A stretch of 64,000 nt of DNA from NCBI RefSeq assembly GCF_000422425.1, contig NZ_AULT01000015.1, positions 1 through 64,000 on the forward strand. Reading direction: 5' to 3'. Positions 1-9,337 of the stretch are shown piece after piece (within the stretch, counting starts at the first letter, position 1; every line of letters starts with the position of its first letter). The position numbers and the translations under genes are program-made. The stretch is from Oceanospirillum beijerinckii DSM 7166. GTDB taxonomy: Bacteria; Pseudomonadota; Gammaproteobacteria; Pseudomonadales; Halomonadaceae. The notes beneath the pieces are model-generated. The model was given only the letters and a program-made list of their open reading frames with translations. It searched no databases and had not been told where the DNA came from.

Positions 1-126
1 TATCAGAGCTTTGTAATCTGTCGATACATTCTTGAAAACTTTGGTTTTAAACTTGCTTTTGTCGACATCACGCAGCCAGCAGCAGTCAAGTTTAGCTTTA
101 CTAATATCAATACCTATATAATGCAT
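1..126 (-). CDS. IS110-family transposase, N-terminal part (cut by window edge)
   Basis: The reverse strand from 126 to 1 reads as 42 uninterrupted codons starting MHYIGIDISKAKLDCC. This is the hallmark start of the DEDD (RuvC-like) domain of IS110 transposases, with the first catalytic aspartate in IGIDISK. The rest of the gene lies outside the window. The ATG at 124-126 follows a purine-rich stretch (rc of 128-137). Known of the family: these enzymes recombine without terminal inverted repeats and are guided by an RNA encoded in the element's non-coding end. The assignment rests on 42 residues only, but the motif is distinctive. Confidence 0.8.
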   Translation of the reverse strand, partial: MHYIGIDISKAKLDCCWLRDVDKSKFKTKVFKNVSTDYKALI

Positions 127-311
127 CTCTCATTTACCTTGTATATGCAGCATCACTGAAAACAGGTGCTTGGATACCATTCAATGTATGAGAACAATGA
201 GAGTCTGGGCGTTTATCTACATTACAGCGTCAAACACTAAGGTCGGAACCAACATCACCGGACTCTACAGGTCATCAAGGTAGCTAACCCTGATTTCCGG
301 AGAGATACAAG
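127..311 (-). other. Non-coding end of the IS110 element (possible guide-RNA region)
   Basis: There is no convincing ORF between the transposase start at 126 and the palindrome at 312. In IS110 elements of the IS621 group, the region upstream of the transposase gene is the left end and encodes the bridge RNA. This stretch sits in that position and would be transcribed on the minus strand. The outer boundary of the element cannot be fixed without an empty site. That an RNA is made here is inference from family knowledge. Confidence 0.4.
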
Positions 312-340
312 GTCGGAAAAGCCGCAAGGCGCTTTCCGAC
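312..340. repeat. Palindrome next to the IS110 end
   Basis: Arms GTCGGAAA (312-319) and TTTCCGAC (333-340) enclose an inner GCC-GCAA-GGC stem-loop (321-330). It resembles REP-type intergenic palindromes, which several IS110 elements use as targets. Further right, 341-587 contains AT-rich sequence with short inverted repeats (GGTAAAA/TTTTACC near 497-523, GCCC/GGGC near 541-553). It shows no gene and presumably contains the promoter of the next gene. Confidence 0.5.
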
Positions 341-587
341 AATTTTCCGGTATATGCAGGGGCCTTGTCGAATGGCGCTTCGCTTATCCAACCCACAAAA
401 AGCCTCATTCCAAAGAGAGTATTGAGCACACAACCCATTGAATAACAAAAGGAAAAATTTATGAGAGATTTTTCCTTTAAATAAAATTTGACCGAGTGGT
501 AAAACTATTTTAAATTTTACCTTGTGGTAAATATTTGAAAGCCCGTTTTGGGCGATGCCAATACCAAAAAACAGGAGCTTTTCAGCG

Positions 588-1817
588 ATGAAAAATATAA
601 AAACAAATGAGCAGCGACTTTGGGATAGCTTGATGGAGATGGGCGAGATCGGTGGTACTGAAAAGGGCGGTTGCTGTCGTCTGGCGCTGACCGATCTGGA
701 CAAGCAAGCCCGTGATCTGTTTACCCAATGGTGTGAAGAAGCAGGCTGTACCGTACGTGTCGATAAGATCGGTAATGTCTTTGCCCGTCGTCCTGGCCGA
801 AACAATGATCTGCCACCTGTAGTGATGGGCAGTCATATCGATACGCAGCCGACAGGCGGTAAGTTTGACGGTGTTTATGGCGTATTGGCGGGACTGGAAG
901 TGATCCGCACTTTAAATGACCACAATATTGAAACCGATCACCCTGTAGAAGCCTCCATCTGGACCAATGAAGAGGGTTCCCGTTTTGCCCCTGCCATGGT
1001 GGCATCCGGTGTCTTTGCCGGTGTCTTTGATCTGGAATATGGCCTGAGCCGTGCAGATCTGGATGGCAAAACCATGGGCGAAGAGCTGGACCGTATCGGT
1101 TATGCCGGTGAACACGAAGTGGGTTCTCCGGTTAAGGCGTTTTTTGAAGCCCATATCGAGCAGGGACCTATCCTGGAAGAGGAAGAGACCACCATTGGCG
1201 TGGTCACCGATGCCCAGGGACAGCGCTGGTATGAAATTACCCTGACCGGTCAGGAAGCTCACGCAGGCCCAACCCCTATGCTGCGTCGTAAAGATGCCTT
1301 GGTGGGTGCCGCACAGATTATTGATGAAGTGAACCAGATCGGTTTAACCAATCAGCCTAATGCCTGCTCCACCGTTGGTTTGATGCAGGTGTTCCCGAAC
1401 TCCCGTAACGTAATCCCGGGCGAAGTCTTTTTCACCGTTGATTTCCGTCACCCTAACGATGATGTGCTGTCCAAGATGGATGAGCAGCTGCGGGAAGTGA
1501 GCGCTAAGATTGCCGATGAGCTGGGTCTGGAGATGAAGTTTGAGCAGATCTGGTACTCACCACCGGTGCCGTTTGATAAGGGTTGTGTGGAATCTGTACG
1601 TCAGGCTGCCATTGATGCCGGTTACAGCCACCGTGATATCGTCAGTGGTGCCGGTCATGATGCCTGTTATATCTCCCGTGTCGCCCCTACCGGTATGGTG
1701 TTTGTGCCGTGTGAAAACGGTATCAGCCATAACGAAGCGGAAAACGCCAAGCCTGAAGAGCTGCACGCAGGCTGTAATGTCTTGTTCCAGGCGGTATTAA
1801 ATCAGGCCTGTAACTGA
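588..1817 (+). CDS. M20-family Zn-dependent amidohydrolase (N-carbamoyl-amino-acid hydrolase / allantoate amidohydrolase type)
   Basis: This is a 409-residue cytoplasmic enzyme expected to hydrolyse an N-carbamoyl or ureido group (beta-ureidopropionase, N-carbamoyl-L-amino-acid or allantoate substrates). Metal-ligand motifs of the peptidase M20 / AllC-HyuC family are visible: GSHIDTQ (H83), GGKFDGVYG (D94), TNEEGSRF (E128/E129), FEAHIEQGP (H189) and a late GISHNEAE. The ATG at 588 is preferred over an in-frame ATG at 555 because AGGAGC at 572-577 is well spaced. It is monocistronic, with no dihydropyrimidinase or allantoinase neighbour, so the exact substrate cannot be told. Confidence 0.85.
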   Translation: MKNIKTNEQRLWDSLMEMGEIGGTEKGGCCRLALTDLDKQARDLFTQWCEEAGCTVRVDKIGNVFARRPGRNNDLPPVVMGSHIDTQPTGGKFDGVYGVLAGLEVIRTLNDHNIETDHPVEASIWTNEEGSRFAPAMVASGVFAGVFDLEYGLSRADLDGKTMGEELDRIGYAGEHEVGSPVKAFFEAHIEQGPILEEEETTIGVVTDAQGQRWYEITLTGQEAHAGPTPMLRRKDALVGAAQIIDEVNQIGLTNQPNACSTVGLMQVFPNSRNVIPGEVFFTVDFRHPNDDVLSKMDEQLREVSAKIADELGLEMKFEQIWYSPPVPFDKGCVESVRQAAIDAGYSHRDIVSGAGHDACYISRVAPTGMVFVPCENGISHNEAENAKPEELHAGCNVLFQAVLNQACN

Positions 1818-2216
1818 TTCGTCCCACTGAAATGATTGAGCTGCAAACCGAGAGGCTCCAATGTCGAGCCTGATTAGAAGTCTAACTACAAGCCAAATTG
1901 TCTAAACAAAAGGTTTCTCTGTAAGACGTTACCGGATTCTCCAGCCTCGGGTTGGAGAATCTCGGAATCCTTTTGTTTAAGTCGATACTCACGATAACAG
2001 AGCAGCGAAACAAAAAATTCCAGAGCAAGCAGAACCCTATTCTCAGCTGTCTTGTGAGGAAAATATCGCAATAGATTTGTTTCGCTATGAATAAGCCATA
2101 AAAAACTAAGTCCAGCTCCTGGCAAGTATTCAGCATAAGACAAAGTCTGTGCGTGTAAGAACACGTGCATAGGCCTTCTATTGTCTGAAGAAAGGGGCAG
2201 CTTAGGGAGTATAAAA
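1818..2216. other. Intergenic region with a nested palindrome, upstream of pntAA
   Basis: No ORF is supported here. It contains an outer inverted repeat TAAACAAAAGG (1903-1913) / CCTTTTGTTTA (1969-1979) enclosing an inner hairpin GATTCTCCA (1935-1943) / TGGAGAATC (1953-1961). The 3' half (about 1985-2216) should contain the transhydrogenase promoter, but no clear -35/-10 pair stands out. GGGAG at 2204-2208 is the ribosome binding site of pntAA. Confidence 0.5.
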
Positions 2217-3476
2217 ATGAAAATTGGTATTGCGCGAGAGTGTTCATTAAATGAGGCCAGGGTCGCTTTGATCCCTGAGAATATCGTTCGTCTAAGCGAA
2301 AAAGGCGTCACCTTTTACGTTGAAACCGGTGCCGGTTTAGCCGCGGGCTACAACGACCAGGATTACCTGAATGCGGGCGCTGAAATTAAATCGTCTGCTG
2401 AGGAGATCCATCAACAAGCGGATATTCTGCTACAGGTTAATTTTTCCGCTGAGGTGCTGGCACAGATCTTTGATCAACTGCGCGCAGGTCAGCTCTTGAT
2501 CGGCATGATGGACCCTCTGGGTGAACCGGAGAAGTTTGCTGCTCTATCTGAGCAGGGCATCACCAGCGTCGCTATGGAACTAATCCCCCGTATCAGTCGG
2601 GCACAAAGCATGGATGTATTGTCCTCTATGGCGACTTTGTCCGGTTATAAAGCCATGGTGGTTGCCGCAAGTCTTTCCAAGCGTATCTTCCCGATGATGA
2701 TGACTGCGGCGGGTAATCTAAGCCCTGCCCGCGTGTTTATCATGGGGGCAGGGGTTGCGGGTCTGCAAGCCGCCGCTACCGCCAAACGTATGGGCGCAGT
2801 GGTTGAAGCCTATGATGTACGCCCCGCCGCCCGAGAGCAGATTATCTCTGTCGGTGCAAAACCCATAGAACTGGATCTGGATGCCGAATCTACCGAAGAC
2901 CAAGGCGGCTATGCCAAAGCCCAGGGTGATGACTTCCTAAACCGGCAGCGTGAACTGATGACCGAGGTGCTGGCGCAACAGGATATTGTTATTACCACCG
3001 CTGCTATTCCAGGTGCTAAATCTCCGGTTTTGATTACTGCCGAAATGGTCCGGCATATGAAACCCGGTGCCATTATTGTCGATTTGGCCTCCGAGCGCGG
3101 CGGTAACTGCGAACTGACTCAACACGGCGAAGTGGTGGTCGAGCATGAAGTCACCATTATTGGCCCGGACAATATCGTGTCCACTGTAGCCCAGCATGCC
3201 AGCCAGATGTTTGGCAATAATATCGAGAGCTTCCTTAATCATATCCTGAATGATCAGGGCGAATACATATTGGATTTTGACGATGAGATCATTCGGGAAG
3301 CCGTGGTCAGTTATGGTGGTGATATTCAACACCCTCGGGTGAGAGAAAGGCTTGGGCTGTCGCCATTACCGGCTTCATCTTTAACTTCGGCCCCAGCTGT
3401 CGGGTCAACGATGGCATCATCGCCTTCAGAAGAGTCATCCCTAGCAACTGAGTCTGTAATAGAGGAGGTGGCGTAA
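2217..3476 (+). CDS. pntAA: NAD(P) transhydrogenase subunit alpha part 1 (NAD-binding domain I)
   Basis: This is the peripheral domain I of proton-translocating transhydrogenase, which binds NAD(H) and passes hydride to NADP+ on PntB, driven by the proton gradient. Length is 419 residues. The Rossmann motif GAGVAG at 177-182 with acidic D200 marks the NAD site, and the RAQSMDVLSSMA loop (128-139) is typical of the alanine dehydrogenase/PntA family. The start at 2217 follows GGGAG at suitable spacing; an in-frame ATG at 2181 would lie upstream of that site. The C-terminal 35 residues are a Ser/Ala/Pro-rich linker. The gene overlaps the next by one base (TAATG). The split alpha subunit is the Rhodospirillum-type arrangement. 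Confidence 0.95.
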   Translation: MKIGIARECSLNEARVALIPENIVRLSEKGVTFYVETGAGLAAGYNDQDYLNAGAEIKSSAEEIHQQADILLQVNFSAEVLAQIFDQLRAGQLLIGMMDPLGEPEKFAALSEQGITSVAMELIPRISRAQSMDVLSSMATLSGYKAMVVAASLSKRIFPMMMTAAGNLSPARVFIMGAGVAGLQAAATAKRMGAVVEAYDVRPAAREQIISVGAKPIELDLDAESTEDQGGYAKAQGDDFLNRQRELMTEVLAQQDIVITTAAIPGAKSPVLITAEMVRHMKPGAIIVDLASERGGNCELTQHGEVVVEHEVTIIGPDNIVSTVAQHASQMFGNNIESFLNHILNDQGEYILDFDDEIIREAVVSYGGDIQHPRVRERLGLSPLPASSLTSAPAVGSTMASSPSEESSLATESVIEEVA

Positions 3477-3763
3477 TGGAAGCCTTTGTTATTTTGCTAT
3501 CGCTCTTTGCCTTAGCGGTTTTTCTCGGTGTGGAACTGATCACCAAGGTGCCGCCTACGCTACATACCCCGCTGATGTCGGGCAGTAATGCCATCTCAGG
3601 CATCACCATTGTGGGTGCTATCCTGGCCGCAGGTACAGGTGAAGAAGCCGGTTTTGCCGTTCAGGCCCTGGGTTTTATCGCCATCGTTTTTGCCACCATC
3701 AATGTGGTCGGTGGCTTTATGGTGACCAATCGCATGTTGAATATGTTTAAGCGGAGGGGCTAG
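3476..3763 (+). CDS. pntAB: NAD(P) transhydrogenase subunit alpha part 2 (membrane)
   Basis: A 95-residue membrane protein forming the first part of the proton-channel domain II, corresponding to the C-terminus of fused PntA. About three hydrophobic helices are visible (residues 1-20, 33-55, 58-82), with the conserved HTPLMSGSNAISGI segment between the first two. The ATG overlaps the stop of pntAA and the gene is followed after 2 bp by pntB, so the three are translationally coupled. Confidence 0.95.
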   Translation: MEAFVILLSLFALAVFLGVELITKVPPTLHTPLMSGSNAISGITIVGAILAAGTGEEAGFAVQALGFIAIVFATINVVGGFMVTNRMLNMFKRRG

Positions 3764-3765
3764 CC

Positions 3766-5202
3766 ATGAACGACACGATGATTAATCTGTTTTATCTGGT
3801 AGCGGCGCTGCTTTTTGTCTGGGGTATTAAGGGCCTAACCCGTCCACGTACTGCCGTTCGTGGTAACCGTTTGGCTGCACTAGGCATGTTAGTGGCGATT
3901 ATCGTCACCCTGCTGGATCAGCAGGTGGTGAGCTATGGCTTAGTGGTTGCTGGTCTGGCGATTGGTACTGTGATAGGTGTGTTGATGGCGGTGAAGGTAC
4001 AGATGACCGCTATGCCGCAGATGGTGGCTATTTTAAATGGCCTGGGTGGTGGAGCTTCACTGGGTGTCGCAGCCGCCAGTTATTTTTCCATGATTTATAT
4101 AGGTAGCGGATCTGCTGGCGCTTTATCAACTGAAGCGGGGCTATCGGATGGCACGCTGATATTAGCCAATGCTTCCATTATGTTAGCCGTGCTGATCGGT
4201 ACGGTGACCTTTTCCGGCAGTGCGGTGGCCTTTGGCAAGCTGCAGGAACTTCTTCCGGGGCAGCCGATTGGCTTTGCCGGTATGAAGTTGATCAATCTGG
4301 CTTTGCTAGTGACTTCGCTGATTATGGCTGGGTTATTGGTCACCGATCAGGCAGGTGTTGAGGCCTTTGCCATTCTGGTGGTGTTGTCGCTGGTACTGGG
4401 TGTCACTCTGGTGATGCCCATCGGTGGCGCGGATATGCCGGTGGTGATTGCGCTGTTGAACTCTTACTCAGGTATCGCAGCAGCCGCTGCCGGTTTTATT
4501 CTGAGCAACAATGTACTGATCGTCTCCGGTGCTTTAGTGGGGGCCTCCGGCATTATTCTGACGCAGATTATGTGTGTCGCCATGAACCGTTCTTTGCTTA
4601 ATGTGCTGTTTGGCAAGATGGCGGAAGTGGGTGAAAACACGGTGGATGCCAATGAGATCTACGAGGGCAAGGTAAGATCCTCCTCGCCAGATGAAGTCAG
4701 CCTGATGCTGGAAGATGCGAAGCGTGTGGTGATTGTCCCAGGCTTTGGACTGGCTATGGCTCAGGCGCAACATGCGGTACGGGAGCTGGCTGATACCTTG
4801 GCAAGCCGGGGTGTTACCGTCGAATTTGCCATCCATCCTGTTGCCGGTCGTATGCCGGGCCATATGAATGTGCTGCTGGCAGAAGCTGAAGTGGAGTACG
4901 ACGCTATGAAAACCATGGAGCAATCGAATCCCAACTTCAGTAAAGCGGATGTGGCGATTGTGATTGGCGCGAACGATGTTACCAATCCGATGGCCCGGGA
5001 AGATAAGGGCAGTCCTATCTATGGCATGCCGATTCTGAATGTGGATCACGCCAAAAATGTGGTCGTGGTCAAACGCAGCCTCAGCCCCGGTTTTGCCGGA
5101 TTGCCCAATCCACTGTTTGCGATGGACAACACCGTGATGCTGTTTGGTGATGGCAAGCAAGCCATTATGGATCTGACCGCAGCCTTACACGAAGCGGCTT
5201 GA
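3766..5202 (+). CDS. pntB: NAD(P) transhydrogenase subunit beta
   Basis: A 478-residue subunit with about eight or nine membrane helices (domain II) in its first 270 residues and a C-terminal NADP(H)-binding domain III, recognisable by IVPGFGLAMAQAQ, HPVAGRMPGHMNVLLAEA and GANDVTNPMAR. Together with PntAA and PntAB it couples proton entry to NADPH formation from NADH. It is the last gene of the operon. No strong terminator is visible before the chemoreceptor gene 120 bp downstream. Confidence 0.96.
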   Translation: MNDTMINLFYLVAALLFVWGIKGLTRPRTAVRGNRLAALGMLVAIIVTLLDQQVVSYGLVVAGLAIGTVIGVLMAVKVQMTAMPQMVAILNGLGGGASLGVAAASYFSMIYIGSGSAGALSTEAGLSDGTLILANASIMLAVLIGTVTFSGSAVAFGKLQELLPGQPIGFAGMKLINLALLVTSLIMAGLLVTDQAGVEAFAILVVLSLVLGVTLVMPIGGADMPVVIALLNSYSGIAAAAAGFILSNNVLIVSGALVGASGIILTQIMCVAMNRSLLNVLFGKMAEVGENTVDANEIYEGKVRSSSPDEVSLMLEDAKRVVIVPGFGLAMAQAQHAVRELADTLASRGVTVEFAIHPVAGRMPGHMNVLLAEAEVEYDAMKTMEQSNPNFSKADVAIVIGANDVTNPMAREDKGSPIYGMPILNVDHAKNVVVVKRSLSPGFAGLPNPLFAMDNTVMLFGDGKQAIMDLTAALHEAA

Positions 5203-5322
5203 GGTCCTTCTGCTTAATTTCATTTTTAGCCTGGTCGGTTGCTGTCGTTAACCGTCCAGGCTTTCCCTATTTCTTAGCTTTGGTGCAAACCAACACTGAA
5301 CAACATCGTAGAGGTTATAACG

Positions 5323-7278
5323 ATGAGTATTCGGGCAAAGTTAATCTTATTTCCCAGCCTGGCGTTAATGGCGCTGATCTTTCTGTCGATCTTTATCAAT
5401 TTTAATGAAATGTATCAGCTGACGGTGGGACGGGTAGAAAAGCAGGAGCTGCCTGCTGTGCTGGGGGAGGTCGAAGGGAAGATCGATCACTATATCAATA
5501 AGGCGATTATTCACTCCCAGGGGTTAGCGGAAAATAGCTATATTCAGCATTGGCTAATGGATGAAGAGCAGGGGAATAGTGCACAGGGAGGTGGTCAGTA
5601 CAGCGATGGCTACAACAGCTTAATTCGCTATCTTGATAGCCTGAAAACCAACAGTGAGTCATCCGCTGTGTTTCTGGTGTCAGACCAGAGTCGCAAGTTT
5701 TATAACGGCCAGGGCGTGCTGAAAACCATCAGCCCCGATAGTGATGACGATAGCTGGTACTTTAACTTTATCAAGAGTGCACAACGTTACGAACTCAATA
5801 TTGATAATGATGAGACGACAGGTAATCTGACAGGTTTTATTAACTTTCGTATCGAGGGTCAGGGTCGCCTACTGGGTGTGGGTGGGATCGGAAAATCCCT
5901 CAATGAGCTATCCACGGTGATTAGTCACTACCGTATTGGTAAAAATGGCATTGTCTACCTGATCAATCGCGATGGCTTGGTCCAGGTACATGGAAATAAG
6001 CAGTATATTGGTTTGCCGGTAACCGAACTGATCAGCGGTCTGGATGCAAAGGGGTTGGCGCAGTTAACTCAAGGAAGCCAAACCACTCTGACAATATCGG
6101 ATCAGAATAAAGGGAACCTTGTTTTAGCATCCACGCCTTTAGCATCCGGCGGTTGGATATTAGTCTCAGAAATACCGGAGTCTGATCTGTATCAGGATAT
6201 TAATGCCTCTATCCTTCGGGCGGTGTTGATCAGTGTTTCTCTGGCTTTGGTATTTATTGTGATCATGGCCTATACCGTTCAGAAACTGTTTAAGCCCATT
6301 GATGAGATCTCTAATGCTCTGATCTCAATTGCTGAGGGTGATCGGGATCTGACCCAACGCATCAACTACAATGCCAACGATGAAGCGGGTGTATTGGCGA
6401 AAGGCTTTAACGACTTCGCAGGTAAAATCAGTGAAGTCATCACCTCGGCGAATGCCATTGGACTTAACTTGCACGACCGGGTGGATGCCACCTCAAACCA
6501 GATCGCTCAAACCGTACACTGGGCCAATGATCAGGAGAAAAATACCCATCAGGTCGCGACAGCGATCTGTCAGATGGAATCCTCCGCCAGCGAAGTGGCA
6601 TTGAATGCCGAGCTGGCGGTTAAAGCAACCGAGAATGCCCTGGCTGGCGCCTCTCAAGGCCAGCATGTGGTTGATGAGGCGACGGATACCATCCGCGAGA
6701 TGTCCAATAATATTCAGCTCACCGCCGATACCATTGCCCAGCTGAATCAGGATGTGGAGCAGATCGCGACGGTGACTGATGTGATTCAGGGTATCTCCGA
6801 ACAGACCAATTTACTCGCCCTGAATGCGGCTATCGAAGCCGCCAGAGCCGGGGAAGCGGGCCGAGGCTTTGCCGTCGTGGCCGATGAAGTCAGAATGCTA
6901 TCCCAGAAAACCCGGCAATCAACGGAAGAGATCTCGGGCATGATTGATCGTCTGCAGATCGCTTCGACAAAAGCGGTTGATATGATCGAAGCGGGTTTAG
7001 CCTCTACTCAAACCGGCACAGAAAAGGTGATGATTGCCGGAGACCTGTTCCGCTCGATTATCGATCTGGTATCTGAGATGAGCGAGAAAAGTGCCCAGAT
7101 TGCAACAGCGACGGCTGAACAGAAAGCAATGGCATCGGAGATTACTGAGAACGTGGTGTCTATCTCGGAACTGTCCCGGCAGACCTCATCGGCGACCAGC
7201 TCCAGTGAGCAGGCCTTTGTTCAGATGCAGGTCAATATCAAAGCACTGTCTGATATTTTGCAGCAGTTTAAGATGTAA
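5323..7278 (+). CDS. Methyl-accepting chemotaxis protein (periplasmic Cache type)
   Basis: A 651-residue transmembrane chemoreceptor. An N-terminal membrane helix (about 7-27) is followed by a periplasmic double-Cache-like ligand domain (about 30-300), a second helix (about 304-326), HAMP (about 328-380) and a cytoplasmic signalling domain whose hairpin tip reads [32 protein letters not shown], here cited by its first and last parts only as [11 protein letters not shown] and FAVVADEVR. The start follows AGAGG at 5310-5314. It has its own upstream region and is not obviously in an operon with pntB. Ligand unknown. Confidence 0.93.
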   Translation: MSIRAKLILFPSLALMALIFLSIFINFNEMYQLTVGRVEKQELPAVLGEVEGKIDHYINKAIIHSQGLAENSYIQHWLMDEEQGNSAQGGGQYSDGYNSLIRYLDSLKTNSESSAVFLVSDQSRKFYNGQGVLKTISPDSDDDSWYFNFIKSAQRYELNIDNDETTGNLTGFINFRIEGQGRLLGVGGIGKSLNELSTVISHYRIGKNGIVYLINRDGLVQVHGNKQYIGLPVTELISGLDAKGLAQLTQGSQTTLTISDQNKGNLVLASTPLASGGWILVSEIPESDLYQDINASILRAVLISVSLALVFIVIMAYTVQKLFKPIDEISNALISIAEGDRDLTQRINYNANDEAGVLAKGFNDFAGKISEVITSANAIGLNLHDRVDATSNQIAQTVHWANDQEKNTHQVATAICQMESSASEVALNAELAVKATENALAGASQGQHVVDEATDTIREMSNNIQLTADTIAQLNQDVEQIATVTDVIQGISEQTNLLALNAAIEAARAGEAGRGFAVVADEVRMLSQKTRQSTEEISGMIDRLQIASTKAVDMIEAGLASTQTGTEKVMIAGDLFRSIIDLVSEMSEKSAQIATATAEQKAMASEITENVVSISELSRQTSSATSSSEQAFVQMQVNIKALSDILQQFKM

Positions 7279-7627
7279 TGGTCTAAAACAATGAAAAGGA
7301 CTATTACCCGAGACCAGGATGAAATGGGTTAATAGTCCGACGGGCTGCTAGGGAGAATACCTTTGTAATATACCCCTCAGTTATATGGTTTTATGGCCCT
7401 ATATCCCTAATGACTAAGGGATTTTTAGTCCTTCGAGCCAGATCTTGAAAATTAGTACTAAAGTACTGTTTTTTGCCCTCCAAAGTGTCATGTCAGCATC
7501 GCTTCTGATGAACCAAGATGTGTCTACCAAGCTTGTTAAGCACAAGTTAATTCAAATGAATGCCCTAAAACGGTTTTTCTTGCCAGAGACCGTTTAATTA
7601 GACAAAAACAAACAGAGGCTATATACG
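7279..7627. other. Intergenic region with a terminator-like hairpin and the aldehyde dehydrogenase promoter region
   Basis: GGACTATTACCC (7301-7312) pairs with GGGTTAATAGTCC (7327-7339) in an imperfect hairpin just after the chemoreceptor gene, a plausible terminator without a long T-run. A second small inverted repeat GACTAA...TTAGTC lies near 7412-7431. The remainder is AT-rich leader for the next gene. No ORF is supported. Confidence 0.45.
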
Positions 7628-9145
7628 ATGATCTATGCACAACCTGGAACTGAAGGCGCCGTTGTAAACTTTAAAGAGCGTTACGGTAACTTTATTGGCG
7701 GTAAATGGGTTGAGCCTGTACAGGGTCAATATTTCGAAAACACCTCACCTGTAAACGGTCAGGTGATTTGTGAAATTCCACGTTCTACAGCAGAAGATAT
7801 TGAGCTGGCACTGGATGCAGCACACGCAGCCAAGGACGCATGGGGCAAAACCTCTGTAACTGAACGTTCGAACCTGCTGCTGAAGATTGCTGACCGTCTG
7901 GAAGCTAATCTGGAGAAAATCGCAGTCGCTGAAACTTATGATAACGGTAAGGCAGTGCGTGAAACTCTGGCCGCTGACGTGCCTCTGGCGGTTGATCATT
8001 TCCGTTACTTCGCGGGTTGTATCCGTGCGCAGGAAGGTTCTATCGGTGAAGTTGACCACAACACTGTGGCATACCACTTCCACGAGCCTCTGGGTGTTGT
8101 AGGTCAGATTATTCCTTGGAACTTCCCTCTGCTGATGGCAGCCTGGAAGATTGCTCCTGCACTGGCTGCGGGTAACTGTATCGTACTGAAGCCAGCTGAG
8201 CAGACGCCTGCTTCTATTCTGGTGCTGCTGGAAACCATCGAAGATCTGCTGCCTGCAGGTGTTCTGAACGTTGTTAACGGTTACGGTGCAGAAGCGGGTC
8301 AGGCTCTGGCAACTTCTACCCGTATCGCTAAGATCGCGTTCACCGGTTCTACTCCTGTGGGTTCTCACATTCTGAAATGTGCTGCTGAGAATATCATTCC
8401 TTCTACTGTTGAGCTGGGTGGTAAGTCTCCAAACATCTACTTCAACGATGTTATGGATCAGGAAGACGAGTTCATCAGCAAGTGTGTTGAAGGTACTGTA
8501 CTGGCATTCTTCAACCAGGGTGAAGTATGTACTTGTCCTTCCCGTCTGCTGATTCAGGAAGACATCTACGAAGCTTTCATCGGTAAAGTGATTGAGCGTA
8601 TCGGTCAGATCAAACGTGGTAACCCACTGGATACTGAAGTAATGGTCGGTGCTCAGGCTTCTCAAGAGCAGTTCGATAAGATTCTGGGTTACCTGGATAT
8701 CGGTCGTAACGAAGGCGCTGAAGTACTGATTGGTGGTGATAAAGAGGCACTGAGTGATGAGCTGGGCGGTTACTACATCCAGCCGACGCTGCTGAAAGGC
8801 ACCAACGACATGCGTGTATTCCAGGAAGAGATCTTCGGTCCTGTAGTATCAGTAACCACGTTTAAAGATGAAGCTGAAGCACTGGCAATTGCTAACGATT
8901 CTGAGTTTGGTCTGGGTGCGGGTGTATGGACCCGTGACATGAACCTGTCTTACCGCATGGGTCGTGGTATCCAAGCGGGTCGTGTATGGACCAACTGCTA
9001 CCACCAGTACCCAGCACACGCTGCATTCGGTGGTTACAAGAAGTCTGGCGTAGGTCGTGAGACTCACAAGATGATGCTGGATCACTATCAGCAGACTAAG
9101 AACATGCTGGTAAGCTACGACATCAACCCTCTGGGCTTCTTCTAA
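7628..9145 (+). CDS. NAD-dependent aldehyde dehydrogenase (AldB/ExaC type)
   Basis: A 505-residue soluble aldehyde dehydrogenase that oxidises aldehydes such as acetaldehyde to acids with NAD+. Family motifs are [12 protein letters not shown] (about 163-174), the nucleotide-loop FTGSTPVGS (238-246), the general base in VELGGKSPN (E262) and the nucleophile in [11 protein letters not shown] (C301). The N-terminus and length match the AldB/ExaC subgroup, which in ethanol oxidisers acts after alcohol dehydrogenase. The gene shows strongly biased codons (CTG, GGT, CGT, AAC), unlike its neighbours, suggesting high expression. It is monocistronic and followed by strong hairpins. Confidence 0.93.
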   Translation: MIYAQPGTEGAVVNFKERYGNFIGGKWVEPVQGQYFENTSPVNGQVICEIPRSTAEDIELALDAAHAAKDAWGKTSVTERSNLLLKIADRLEANLEKIAVAETYDNGKAVRETLAADVPLAVDHFRYFAGCIRAQEGSIGEVDHNTVAYHFHEPLGVVGQIIPWNFPLLMAAWKIAPALAAGNCIVLKPAEQTPASILVLLETIEDLLPAGVLNVVNGYGAEAGQALATSTRIAKIAFTGSTPVGSHILKCAAENIIPSTVELGGKSPNIYFNDVMDQEDEFISKCVEGTVLAFFNQGEVCTCPSRLLIQEDIYEAFIGKVIERIGQIKRGNPLDTEVMVGAQASQEQFDKILGYLDIGRNEGAEVLIGGDKEALSDELGGYYIQPTLLKGTNDMRVFQEEIFGPVVSVTTFKDEAEALAIANDSEFGLGAGVWTRDMNLSYRMGRGIQAGRVWTNCYHQYPAHAAFGGYKKSGVGRETHKMMLDHYQQTKNMLVSYDINPLGFF

Positions 9146-9157
9146 GAATTGCCCTCA

Positions 9158-9192
9158 ATATCGGAAGGCATTTTGTCGCCGCCTTCCGATAT
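9158..9192. repeat. Perfect 12-bp stem hairpin after the aldehyde dehydrogenase gene
   Basis: ATATCGGAAGGC (9158-9169) and GCCTTCCGATAT (9181-9192) form a stem with an 11-nt loop, 13 bp after the stop codon. No T-run follows, so it may protect the mRNA 3' end rather than terminate. Confidence 0.6.
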
Positions 9193-9229
9193 CTAGCCAA
9201 CTGTTTGCTAGAACGCGTTGTCAACTCTC

Positions 9230-9258
9230 AACGGCCTGTCTGACAGGCCGTTCTTATT
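9230..9258 (+). terminator. Hairpin, possible terminator
   Basis: AACGGCCTGTC (9230-9240) and GACAGGCCGTT (9242-9252), followed by CTTATT. A GC-rich stem with a weak T-run. Confidence 0.5.
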
Positions 9259-9287
9259 CCTGCTAAGTCATCTTCTTGGGAAGCTTT

Positions 9288-9311
9288 GCACCGTTTCGGC
9301 GGTGCTTTTTT
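9288..9311 (+). terminator. Rho-independent terminator
   Basis: GCACCG-TTTCGG-CGGTGC followed by six T. This is the classical terminator of the aldehyde dehydrogenase transcript and also separates it from the convergent chemoreceptor gene. Confidence 0.85.
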
Positions 9312-9337
9312 GTTTAAGAACATTGTTTTTTTTGGAA

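Noticed and set aside
284-805. 173-codon minus-strand frame across the start of the amidohydrolase gene
   Set aside because: Low-complexity product, overlaps palindromes and the real gene, no start signal.
4534-5160. 208-codon minus-strand frame inside pntB
   Set aside because: Antisense shadow of a full-length conserved gene.
7745-8665. 306-codon open frame on the minus strand inside the aldehyde dehydrogenase gene
   Set aside because: It is antisense to a clear enzyme with strongly biased codons, which creates long spurious frames; the translated product has no family features and no ribosome site.
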